Positions 1 to 10,300 of a stretch of DNA of 64,000 nt are shown here, piece by piece. The stretch spans positions 36,913,606 to 36,977,605 of the forward strand of contig NC_030387.2 of the NCBI RefSeq assembly GCF_001625215.2, given 5' to 3'. The notes under the pieces are model-generated. The model was not told the DNA's origin. It made no database searches and was given only the letters and a program-made list of their open reading frames with translations. The position numbers and the translations under genes were made by a program. How positions within the stretch are numbered: the stretch's first letter is position 1; each line of letters opens with the position of its first letter. This DNA comes from Daucus carota subsp. sativus. Taxonomy: Eukaryota; Streptophyta; Magnoliopsida; Apiales; Apiaceae.

Positions 1-1119
1 AATCGAACTTAGGTGTTGCGTGAATTATTCAGTCTTATATATTTTGAACTATAAATTTACAGACCAGGTTGTTATTCATTTTGAGTCAATATTTTTTCTT
101 ATAACAATATATGAATGGACAATACATATTTGTTATTATTATTTACGAGTCGAAAAAACTCACGTTGGTGAAGTGTCTCCTTCGACCAAAAATGATTTAT
201 TTTTTGAAAGGGGCTTATTAGTATTATTATTTAAATTATCAATATAGTCTTACTATGTGATGTTTACTAGAGTGACAAGGAGTATATACTTTCAAGATTT
301 CTGATTGAGAGTAAGAAACATCTAGAGAAGATGAATAGTTTGTCGTTGCTGATTTCTGAATTCTGATTTCTGATTGACCACAAGATTGTATTTGACCTTC
401 AAGCTGCTGATATCAATTGTACAAAAGGTTTGCCTTTGCTTGCTTTTTCCTCATGGAAGTATATGCTTTTTAGTCTGGAGTATGTAACTTTTCCTGACTT
501 GACAACTTTAGATTTTTAGTTAAGTGTGTAGAGCAGTAGTTAAGTCATTGCAGGTCCAATATGAAAGCTGCAGGTGCATGAAAATTGCAGGTGTTACATG
601 GGAGGTTTTTGAAATCTAAAATTCAACTCAGTTTGTTAAATACTTATATTAGTAATTTTATCGAGCTAATATATTTAGTATACTTAAAATATTTACCTCG
701 ACACAGCTACAAGTGCTCCAAGACCAGCCTGATTAAGTACAAGAAGCATTTGACAAACTGAGGTTGGTTGGGATTGCTGAGCATGTGTGGTCTGGTGGTG
801 CTGTAGTTTTTGTTGGTGTTTCATTGGTTGTGTTTCAAAGGTTAATTTGTGTCTGTTAGGTGGAGTTTATCACGAGTATTAGGTAAGGTTCGTAGTATTT
901 CTTTTGTTTGGTTCCTAATGTCGTATATGTTGTATTTTTCTATGTTCTGCACATGATCGAAGATTTAAGAGACTTAGTTTGCAGGACATAATCATTCATT
1001 TCTTCTCTGCACGTTCCGTTACGAGACTGCAGTAGCCAATGTTATGCTAAAATATGTCGTCTGTTGTTTCCAGAATACGAAAGGATTGTCATTTTCATAT
1101 TTGAGCTAGTCATAATGGT
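1..1119. other. AT-rich intergenic sequence, no gene seen
   Basis: No open frame here looks like a conserved protein. The short frames are interrupted and their translations are low-complexity or Phe/Ile/Tyr-rich. The right part (about 960-1119) may hold degraded transit-peptide or upstream sequence of the acyl carrier protein copy that follows, but I cannot align it with confidence. Confidence 0.5.
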
Positions 1120-1171
1120 CTTGCCCGGTGTTCAGTTTCTGCTACAGCCAAGTATTTTGGTGCACTTAATG

Positions 1172-1378
1172 TGCTGCTAAGCCTGAGACAGTGGAGGTGG
1201 TCTTTGAGTTTGTGAAGAAACAATTGGGACTCCCCGATACTACTGAGGTTTCGGGAGACTCAAAAATTTCCAGCACTTGAAAGAGTTTAGGATCAGCGTG
1301 GAAGAAGAAAGTGCTCAGACCATTGCCAAAGTTCAAGATGCAGCGGATTTGATTGAGAAGCTTTGCAAGAAAAAATAG
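1172..1378 (+). pseudogene. Decayed plastid acyl carrier protein (ACP) copy
   Basis: Translation from about 1172 gives [20 protein letters not shown], the mature N-terminus of plastid type II ACPs, followed by [12 protein letters not shown]. After that comes an internal loss, then a different frame reads [20 protein letters not shown] and LIEKLCKKK before a TAG at 1376-1378. The missing part is the core GADSLDTVEIVMGLE segment, which carries the serine that receives the 4'-phosphopantetheine arm. Intact ACPs carry acyl chains for fatty acid synthase in plastids. A product lacking that serine could not do so, and the frame is also shifted, so this is a dead copy. No transit peptide is recognisable upstream. 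It starts at the usual mature-protein exon boundary, so it may be a captured gene fragment. Confidence 0.8.
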
Positions 1379-3280
1379 TAAAGATGTTTAAAATAATTGT
1401 TTGATCGTAGCTGTTAAGAATTGGAGCCAACTCTTTGTGTTTGTCAAGAAAATTATCAGAGAGGCTATTTGATATGTATTGCTCTGCTGTGTTCACTTAA
1501 GAGAATATTTTTGTCAAAAAGCAATTTAGTCTCAGGCAAATATATTGCCTTATACTCCGTATTACCCATAGACTCTACTGATGTTTTTCTGTATACTTTA
1601 ACAAAGAAAACAACAACACTATAGCAGTCAGAAACCAGGACATTAAACATGTTAATGCCAAACTCGACAAAATATGTTTATTTTCCAAATGGGCTGATGG
1701 GTGGCCAGTTCTTACTGAGTAAAGAGGATCAATGATTCAATGGGCTGATTGTTTATAACTACTTTGAGATATATATTGAAGAGGAGCGACATTCATAAAA
1801 GAGGATCAGGTTGGTTGTACAAGTTGGATTGGGAATCTCCAGAATGACTATATCTAGCTATATAATTTTGGTAACTCTCAAGCCACTTATTTCACAGGCA
1901 GTCTCAATATTAAGGTGGTTAGCCAATTTTCAAACTACATTCAAAACCTGATCACATTGCAATGTGATGTCATCAGATGTAAAAAAACAGGCTAATGCGA
2001 GTACATAGGCTGGTATGTCACGTATTTGCAAATTATGTACGCGCGGGAGATTGTACAGACATGAGACTCTAATGTTGTTGTTGCATCAGATATTGATTCG
2101 GATCAAAAGGCAGCCACAACTCTTGACATCAATGCACGTGTTCTTGAAACGCCTGTATCTGTGCACAAATTTATCCACGAGGAGATATAGAATCATCCCT
2201 CTGTAACGGAGAACTCTGACTCTGGGGGTAAGCACGTTTGATTTGATAGAAGCTGCTGATTTGATTTTAACAAGTTTCTCATCTTCTTTGTAGTTTGTGG
2301 ATAATTTAGCAATCTGGAACGTAAGAGGAAGAACAATTATTTCTTTATTTTCTTCAATATCCTTTTTTTCTGGTCAAGTTTATGTAAATGTTGCCATGTT
2401 TTGGTGTCAATTGCTGCACAATGATTCAAATACAAAAGCAACTTTGATAAAGGACAGGAAAAAAAGAGCAGAGGGTGTAGAACACTACAATCACCGCAAA
2501 AATTTGTTTGTTATAATCTTCCTAAATTTACTACAAAAATAGGAACAATGAGGCAAAAGCCTTTGATACTTTTCAAAGTTTTTATTCTGTATTGAAGGAT
2601 TGTGCCAGGGCAAATGTGTCAGTTATTTGATCAAAGCTAAATCAAAGAAGACATGGCTATTGTTGACCATATTTAACTACCATCAGGTTTTCCTTATTCG
2701 TAAAAGTCGGGAAACTTGAGTCAAGAGCATCTCCAGCTATATCATGTTCCAAGCTAAAATTTTGTGAATATTGACAAAAATTCATTCCAACATAGTCCTT
2801 GCTCATTCCCCTAAACTTTAGGATCCACTTCTCATTCCTCATAAATAGTTAATCCCTAACCTATTCCTCATTTATTTTTTAATGATTAAATATTCAACTC
2901 TCACTTTTTGGAATCTCTTTCCCATATATTTTTTTATCTTTTCTTTAAGAGAAATAAAGTTATTCCTCTATGTTGTTAAAATGATATATTTTTAATAAAT
3001 TTATTAAAAGTATTGTTAATATCACAATGAAATATTAGTTATCAATTATTTGTTTGAAGGATGTTTATTATATTTCTCACAGTCTTAGCTTGATAAATTT
3101 TAATGTGTTATTTTCGTTATACAACGAATATTTTTTTAAATTACACTCTCATATGAAAATTATAATTTCAATACAATTATCGTCTATATTTTATTAGATT
3201 CGACTTTTTTTTCATTTTTTAATATTTAATATTCAAAACTTCAATAGATAATCTTATTTATCGATAATATACAAGGTCTT
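1379..3280. other. Spacer with possible degraded coding fragments
   Basis: Two stretches look coding-like but match no family I can name. One lies near 1855-1985 (a frame reading ATYFTGSLNIKVVSQFSNYI). The other lies near 2070-2190 (NVVVASDIDSDQKAATTLDI then NARVLETPVSVHKFIHEEI and a stop). They have balanced composition against an AT-rich background, and each is short and isolated. Beyond about 2850 the sequence is plain AT-rich DNA. With the ACP copy upstream and a Helitron-like end downstream they could be captured gene pieces; that is inference. Confidence 0.35.
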
Positions 3281-3282
3281 GG

Positions 3283-3698
3283 CATGTATAGCGCGGGCAT
3301 AAAAGTTCAATTATACACTTATACCTAATAATATAACACATTCTAAATTTTGTGAGGATAAGAAAAGTTATAATTTTTTATGAGTGTCTTAGCACGTGTA
3401 GGGCGAGCATAATTGATTTGATAACAGTTAAAATAATTTGTAAGCAGATTTTTTGATCAATAGTCTGAATAAGTTTAAATTTTTATTTTTTCGAATAGAT
3501 TATTACTGCTCTAAGATCACTATAGATATATACGAATTATTTATAGTAAGGAGAGTAATCGTGGTCATCCTCGCTTTATGTAATAGTCGGTAATAATATT
3601 AAAAATTCGCATTTTAAGCAAATACACAATATTTTATTTTATTAATTGTTAAATAAATTTTAATGGGAGCTCGCGTAGCGCGGGCATAATTCCCTAGT
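3283..3698 (+). mobile_element. Helitron-like 3' terminus with two degenerate relatives upstream
   Basis: At 3669-3685 the sequence GCTCGCGTAGCGCGGGC folds into a 7-bp stem (one G-U pair) with a TAG loop. Eight bases later comes CTAG followed by T (3694-3698). A GC-rich hairpin just before CTRR-T is the standard 3' end of plant Helitrons. Related motifs with the same 'TGTAG-GCG-GGCATAA' core occur at about 3283-3301 and 3389-3412 without a good hairpin, as if ends were repeated or decayed. I found no matching 5' TC end and no Rep/helicase coding sequence, so this would be a non-autonomous element of unknown length. Confidence 0.45.
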
Positions 3699-4837
3699 TC
3701 ATATCAATGTATGCTTGCAAAAGAATATATTATTATATTTAAATTAAGCTCATGTATCAAAAAATTTAAGACATGAAATTTTGTATAAAATTTTGAAGTC
3801 TAATATGGTCTATAATATTATAATATCAAACATTAATTTAGTGGAGTTAATTTTTTTGGCTTAAAACTATTTCGATGTTCTATTCAAATATAATATTGTC
3901 AAATATAACATTAATATAATATTTTACGTTAAACAACTTTATTTTTGATAAGATTATTGTAAATTGATTTCATTCAGATATTTAAAAATTTATTTGTCAA
4001 ATGATATTATTGATTTTGAGTTCAGATAACTTAACAACTCAGCTAATTCAGATAGGATAACTATTCAGATATTTTTAATTCAGATTTGCTAAATGACCGT
4101 TTAGCTCATGTCAGTTTAAGGATTACAAAACAACGCAAGATAAAATAATAGGTTTATAACATATGAGCATGAAATTGATGTGTATCTTTTAGATCAAATT
4201 TTTTACATTGTACTATATAAATCGTGATAAAAAAAAAGACAAAATAATATAAATTGAAAAATTATTTATATCCTCAAACACAAACCATCCAACCTCGGGT
4301 TGGGCTTTTTGCTCGCACCGGTCATAATTTCTGTCCTTGTTTTGTTTTCTATTCTCTGATTGAAATCGGTCCGCCTCAGAGATTTATTTCTCCTGCTTGT
4401 AATTCTTTTTTCAATTTAATATATAATAGGCATCATCGTGATTTAAATAAAAAAGTATTAGAATTCAAGAATTTAAAATCAATCTTTTAGAATTTCACAC
4501 ATTATACAAATATTTTAAAAATATTAAATATTATCATTAAAATCCATAATTCTACAAATTAAAAAAATTTACCAGCTTTCAAATACCATCAAATTTTAAT
4601 AAAAATTTAAATAATATCAGTTAAATATCATTGAATTTATAAGAATAATTTAAAATCCTAGCATAATAAACGATTTTTATAAGAAAAGTTAAGAAATTAT
4701 AATTTAATATCTTTGGATTCTAATACATTACTTGGTGTGCTTTGTGGGTGTTTGGTGGAGCCCGCTTCTAGATTCATAAGTTAGAAGTATTTATTCGTAC
4801 CGTTTGTGTAAAAAATCAATAAGCACTTATAAAAAGT
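3699..4837. other. AT-rich spacer, nothing recognised
   Basis: Low-GC sequence rich in A and T runs. A 78-codon frame starting at 4254 does not resemble a known protein and lies in low-complexity context. No convincing repeats with intact ends were seen. Confidence 0.5.
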
Positions 4838-5366
4838 CAACAATCTAGGGATGATCGCCGTGCGTGCGGTGCGGTTTTTCGCTAAAACCGCGAACCAAAC
4901 CGCACATGCGGTTTGGTTGAAAACTCAAACCGCAACCGCACCACGTTAGCATAAAAACCGCGTAAACCGCACCACAAAAATGTGATGTGGTGCGGTGCGG
5001 TTTGTGCGGTTTGTATGCTTAGGAATAAATATTTTTAGTTGAAGTTCGAAATAAAATTTAAATATACAATAATTAAAATCTTTCCTTGTAATGAATTTAT
5101 ATGATATTTATCATTTTAAAACTACAAAAACTACTAAAAAAACACAAACAAAAGTGTAAATATGATAATAAATATGAGTAATAACTACAAAAGACATATT
5201 ATAATAATATAATCATTTCATAAAAATTTGGTGTAATAGTAATGCGAGATTTATAGAATAATATTTAACTATTATTTGAAGAGATTTAACAAATATATAT
5301 AACATAATAAATAATATATATGTATATAATATAATTTTATTTGATTATCACTAATATATATATATA

Positions 5367-6698
5367 GGGTATGGTTCATTGAGGAACTATTATAATTGAG
5401 TAACCGGGGAACTCAAACATGGACCGTAGGATACATAAAGAAGATGAGTGCCTTTCTGTGCACCAAACTTCATACATTTCATTGAAATAACTGCCTGTAA
5501 CACGTGACCCTTGAATGCTAATATTTATCTTTTTCTTTCTTATATTATTTTAATATTATATGTTTTTTTTACTTTTCTCTTCTTCACGTTTTTATGATAT
5601 ACATAACTTACTTTTTATTGTGTTTTTCGATTTTCAAAATCCATATTTTAAAAAAATTACAACACTATAAATATCGTCATATATAAAATACTAAATATAA
5701 AATACAGAACAAACAAAAATACACAACATTTGTACAAAATTAAATATAGAACATTAAATTATGACAAAAAAAAATACAGGACATTAAAGGCACAAAATTA
5801 AAAACAAACATAATGCATACATAGTGCTCAATACTTGCCTGAATTGCAATAAAAAAATATACTGTACATATAATAAAAACTTATATATTAAAATACAAAA
5901 ATACAGAACTTGCAATAAAAACATGCAAGATGAATAAATATGGAACATACTGAAAATAAATTAAAAAACTTAAAATATATAACTTAAAATAAAAATAATA
6001 TGTATGCAATGATAAAAAAAAATAGAAAACACACGATGTTAATACATAATAGGCATTATTTATTTTCTTAAAATATATTTAAGAATTTTGCGTTTTTTGT
6101 TTCTTGCATTTTGTGGGTCTTATTAAATATTCGTTATTTTTGTGTTTTATAACTTGTTTTCAATGATAAGTTACCTTTTAAAAAATACAGAACATATAAC
6201 AAAAATAAATAAGCAAAAGTCATACTCACAAAAAAAAAGAAGCAAAACTCATACTCACAAAAAAAAAAGAAGCAAAAGTCAAAACATACAAAATGCTATT
6301 TAAAAGAAAATATATAAATAAAGAATAGAGCATATAAATACAGAACACACATACAGAACACTGATTTTAAAGAGAAAAATCTACATCGACTAATGGGAGA
6401 CATAGTGATCTCTGCAACACAAAAACATCTTTTCAAATAAATATACAATACCTCATTAAAATAATAATAATACAGAACACATGGTATGTGAGTTTCGTCG
6501 GTTACTACAGAAATGAAAGGGAATGACCTTAGTGGGTCGTGATGTTAGTGGGAGGTGTTATCTGATGTGCGTGTGTTCACCATTTATAAAATAATGCAAC
6601 GTGTATGTATAGTTACTCGTCCATTCTATTTATAATTTAAAGGTTCAGGGTTGAGTTACTAGGTTACTTTTTTTTTAGTTACCCACTGAGAAGCTCCC
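5367..6698. mobile_element. Inverted-repeat element nested in the hAT element
   Basis: The sequence between two AT dinucleotide tracts starts GGGTATGGTTCATTGAGG and ends CTGAGAAGCTCCC. The reverse of the end, GGGAGCTTCTCAGTGGGTAA, aligns imperfectly with the start over about 35 bases, including the shared AACTA and GAGTAACC/AGTAACC blocks. The target-site duplication cannot be read because both flanks are (AT)n. The interior is A-rich with many copies of a 'ATACAGAACA' like motif and no coding frame. The family is uncertain; a Mutator-like origin is possible. Confidence 0.5.
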
Positions 6699-6704
6699 AT
6701 ATAT

Positions 6705-6728
6705 ATATATATATATATATTATATAAT
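6705..6728. repeat. (TA)n microsatellite
   Basis: Short dinucleotide tract immediately right of the nested element; a matching shorter tract lies left of it near 5350-5365. The nested element appears to have inserted into one TA tract and split it. Confidence 0.8.
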
Positions 6729-7367
6729 ATCGCGGTGCGGTGCGGTTTGAACCGCACTGCTAATATGTCAAACCGCAACCCGCACCGCACCGCGCGGTTT
6801 GTGAAAAATTCAAACCGCAACCGCACCACGAAAATTAAAAACCGCGTTTTGTGGTGCAGTTTGGTGCGGTTTATGCGGTTTGGATGGTTTTTTGATCACC
6901 CCTACAACAATCCTAAAACTTTTGTTTCATGATTTGTACTTTTTTCCCAAACAGTTAATTTTCATTTTTTACGGAAACACTTATTTCAAGCTCACCCAAA
7001 AGATCCCTTTATAATCTAAATCAAATATACTTATATTTCATAAATTAGAAAAATCTTTAAAAATCTCAATTGAATACAACTAGTAATCTTTCAGGATTTT
7101 ATATAAATTTTTTTTTAAAAAGAACTTTTTTATATGTTTGTGAAATTCAAAAAGTACAGAAGTATCAGTATTTTTGGAAAAAAGAGGATATTAGATGCCA
7201 AAAGAATTCTTATTCTCGTATTAAAATAACTAGTATGATATTGATAATCTGAAGTGGGCTTGTTAAACCCTAAATGGGCCTCATACAAATGTGAGAAAAA
7301 TATATGAACTGGACCCTAACTCGGAACTTTCCTTATCTCTGTCGAATGCCCCCAAAACAAAATTCGA

Positions 7368-10300
7368 ATGGTTGAATTAAACATTTCCATTTCCCCCTCT
7401 TTTCCCTCACAACAAATTTCAGACGAAGCAGACGTGTTTGTCGAAATGCCGCAACGAAATTCCCGGAAGCAAGACCACCAAGCCACCATGCCAAGACGAT
7501 CCCCGAGGTTTGCTGGCAACAATACCAAGATTCGAGAGGAACCCACCACCGTTTTGAGAAGATCTCCAAGAATTCTTGCGAAAAATCGAGACGAATCAGA
7601 GGACTTGAAAACCCCAATCCAGGAGAAGAAGGGACCGATGGAGCCCTATCTGGACACAAGCTGTTGTGTTTCGACCCCAGAGGAGTGTTTGAAAGCACTG
7701 GAGCCCCGGGATTCAGTGGGTCGAGAGGTGCTGAAAGAGGTGGGTTTGGGGAATAGGGGTTCGAGAAGAGCTGAGCAATTGAAGGAAGGGGGTGAAGGTT
7801 TGAGAAGATCTGTGAGGTTAGCGGGTAAGGAAAATGTCAATTGGCGGGTGAATTTTGATGTGGTCAAGGAAGAGGAGAAAGATTTGGGGAGCAAGGGTGT
7901 GCCGGTTGCACGTAAATCTGCTAGAAAGAGTTTTAAGGAAACTGGTTTTGATGTTCCATCTTTCGGGATGGTTCTGTGTGATTCAGCTAATCAACAAAGT
8001 GTACAAGCGGGGATTGGTTTGCCTGTGCAATCTGTAGGTGAGATGAAGAAGACATGCAAGTCAAGGGAGGGAAATGCGCAGAAACTTGTTAAGTGTGCCA
8101 GGAAAAAAATTGATAAGTCTGTGGAGGATTCCAAAGCTGAACAAAGTGTGCAAGCGGTGATTGGTTTACCTGTACAATCTGTTGGTGAGGCAAAGAAGAC
8201 AGGCAACTCAAGCGAGAGAGATGCACAGAAAATTGCTAAGTGTGTGAGGAAAAGAACGGATAAGTCTCCAGAATATTCAAAAGCTGAACTTTTGGGTAAA
8301 GGTGTTTCATCTGAAATATTTTATAAATCAGGTATAGGGGCATCTGACCAAGAAACAGCGGGGGGATCTAGTACAGCTCCTGTGGAAGGCCGAGTAGAAA
8401 AGGAGGCAAGGGCTGTTGAGAAAAAACCAAAGTGCATTGGAGTTAAGAGGAAGAGGAATCAAGTTGAAGATTGTTGTGAAAATCAGGGAACAATTTCTGG
8501 GTGGACCAAGGAACAGGAATCAGCACTGCAGAAAGCGTATTTAGCTGCGGATCCGACTCCTCGCTTTTGGAAGGACGTTGCTAAAAAGGTATTTTCTATT
8601 TTTCGGCTCCTTACATATGTATTTGCACACATCATTTTCGGACTGCATATTCTTATTTTACATGTATGTTATCCATGACTGTATAAGCTACAAAACTAAG
8701 CTAATCCCCCCCGCTGTTTCTTGGTCAGATGCCCCTATACCTGATTTATAAAATATTTCAGATGAAACACCTTTACCCAAAAGTTCAGCTTTTGAATATT
8801 CCGGAGACTTATCAGTTCTTTTCCTCACACACTTAGCAATTTTCTGTGCATCTCTCTTGCTTGAGTTGCCTGTCTTCTTTGCCTCACCTACAGATTGTAC
8901 AGGTAAACCAAACACCGCTTGCACACTTTGTTCAGCTTTGGAATCCTCCACAGACTTATCAATTTTTTTCCTGGCACACTTAACAAGTTTCTGCGCATTT
9001 CCCTCCCTTGACTTGCATGTCTTCTTCATCTCACCTACAGATTGCACAGGCAAACCAGTCCCCGCTTGTACACTTTGTTAATTAGCTGAATCACACACAA
9101 CCATCCCAAAAGATGCCACATCAAAACCGGTTTCCTTAAAACTCTTTCTAGCAGATTTACGTGCAACCAGCACACCCTTTCTCCCAAAATCTTTCTCCTC
9201 TTCCTTGAACACATCAAAATTCACCCGCCAATTGACATTTTCCTTACCCGCTAACCTCACAGATCTTCTCACATTTTGAGTAACATCTACCTCAAAATGC
9301 AACTCACAGGCCTTCTTCTTCAACTTTAATAGATGACGAGGAAGAGGAAGAATGAGAATTTGAAGGACCGGAATTGAACTAAATGACTTCAAAGCTTTTG
9401 AATTGTTGAACATTGTTAATTGATGCTTTATTATTGATCATTTTGTTATATTATACATGCTCTGCTATGTTTAAAAGTTGAGAATCTTATAAGTAATATT
9501 TTTGTTAAAATCGTTCTTTTTGCTATATAGTTAAAATCTATGATCTCATATTTTTCGACAAAAAAGTGCGTGACTAATGGCGCTTTTGCGAGTCGCGCTT
9601 TGCGTGACTAATTGGGGGGGGGGGTTGAATTTCTAATTTGACATTTCATCAATCATGCAACTTTATTCAACCGAAATTCAGCATGAAATGTTTACCACCT
9701 GCGAACTGTGTTACTCCGACCCGTCACTTCCGGCCGTCGTACCCGTGTCGACCCGACACGACACGGGACACGACACAGGATATGGGGCGGATTCGCTATC
9801 GCGAAAACCGACTCGTCGTCGTCGTCGCCGGAAAAATTACCGACGATGTTTCAAATTTTGTTTTTCTTTATATGATTCTCTCGACATCGAAGGTTAGTTT
9901 TAGGTAATGATCGATGGTTTTGAGAAGAAGATTGAGAAGACTTGGAGAAGGATTCACAGATGTAGAAGATGCAGAATGAAGAAGACGATGCTCCTCGAAA
10001 GAAGAGACAAAGTACAGCTGCCTGTATTAATAAGTTTAATGAATCAGTGTATAAAATAACGTAAATGAAGCCTTAAAGTCAAAGGAGGAGTCTTATATCT
10101 TCATGTGCATTCTTATTCTTTTGAAAAAATAACTTTTTTTCCACTAATTATTTCAAACAAGAATTCAATTTAAAATGTTAGTCAAAGGAGGAGTCTTATA
10201 TCTTCATGTGCATTCTTATTCTTTTGAGAAAATAACTTTTTCTCCACTAATTATTTCAAACAACAATTCAATATAAAATGTTAGTCATAAATTAAATTGA

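Larger units (their letters stand above)
4846..6904. mobile_element. Non-autonomous hAT-type element with GCGGTTT-rich ends
   Basis: The ends are TAGGGATGATC (4846) and its near-inverse GATCACCCCTA (to 6904). They are flanked by an exact 8-bp direct repeat CAACAATC (4838-4845 and 6905-6912), the target-site length of hAT transposons. Both subterminal regions (about 4855-5020 and 6731-6880) are packed with GCGGTTT/AACCGC motifs in both orientations, a common design for hAT subterminal transposase-binding repeats. No transposase frame exists, so it needs a partner element. The middle is AT-rich and carries a second inserted element (separate entry). Length about 2.06 kb including the insertion. 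Confidence 0.85.

Noticed and set aside
4850-5020. Regular GCGGTTT repeats as a CRISPR-like array
   Set aside because: Eukaryotic DNA; the motif occurs in both orientations with irregular spacing and marks hAT subterminal regions.
8688-9413. Minus-strand open frames of 121 and 111 codons as separate genes
   Set aside because: They are the reverse copy of SANT exon 1 with the satellite start attached; no own start context, no independent conservation.
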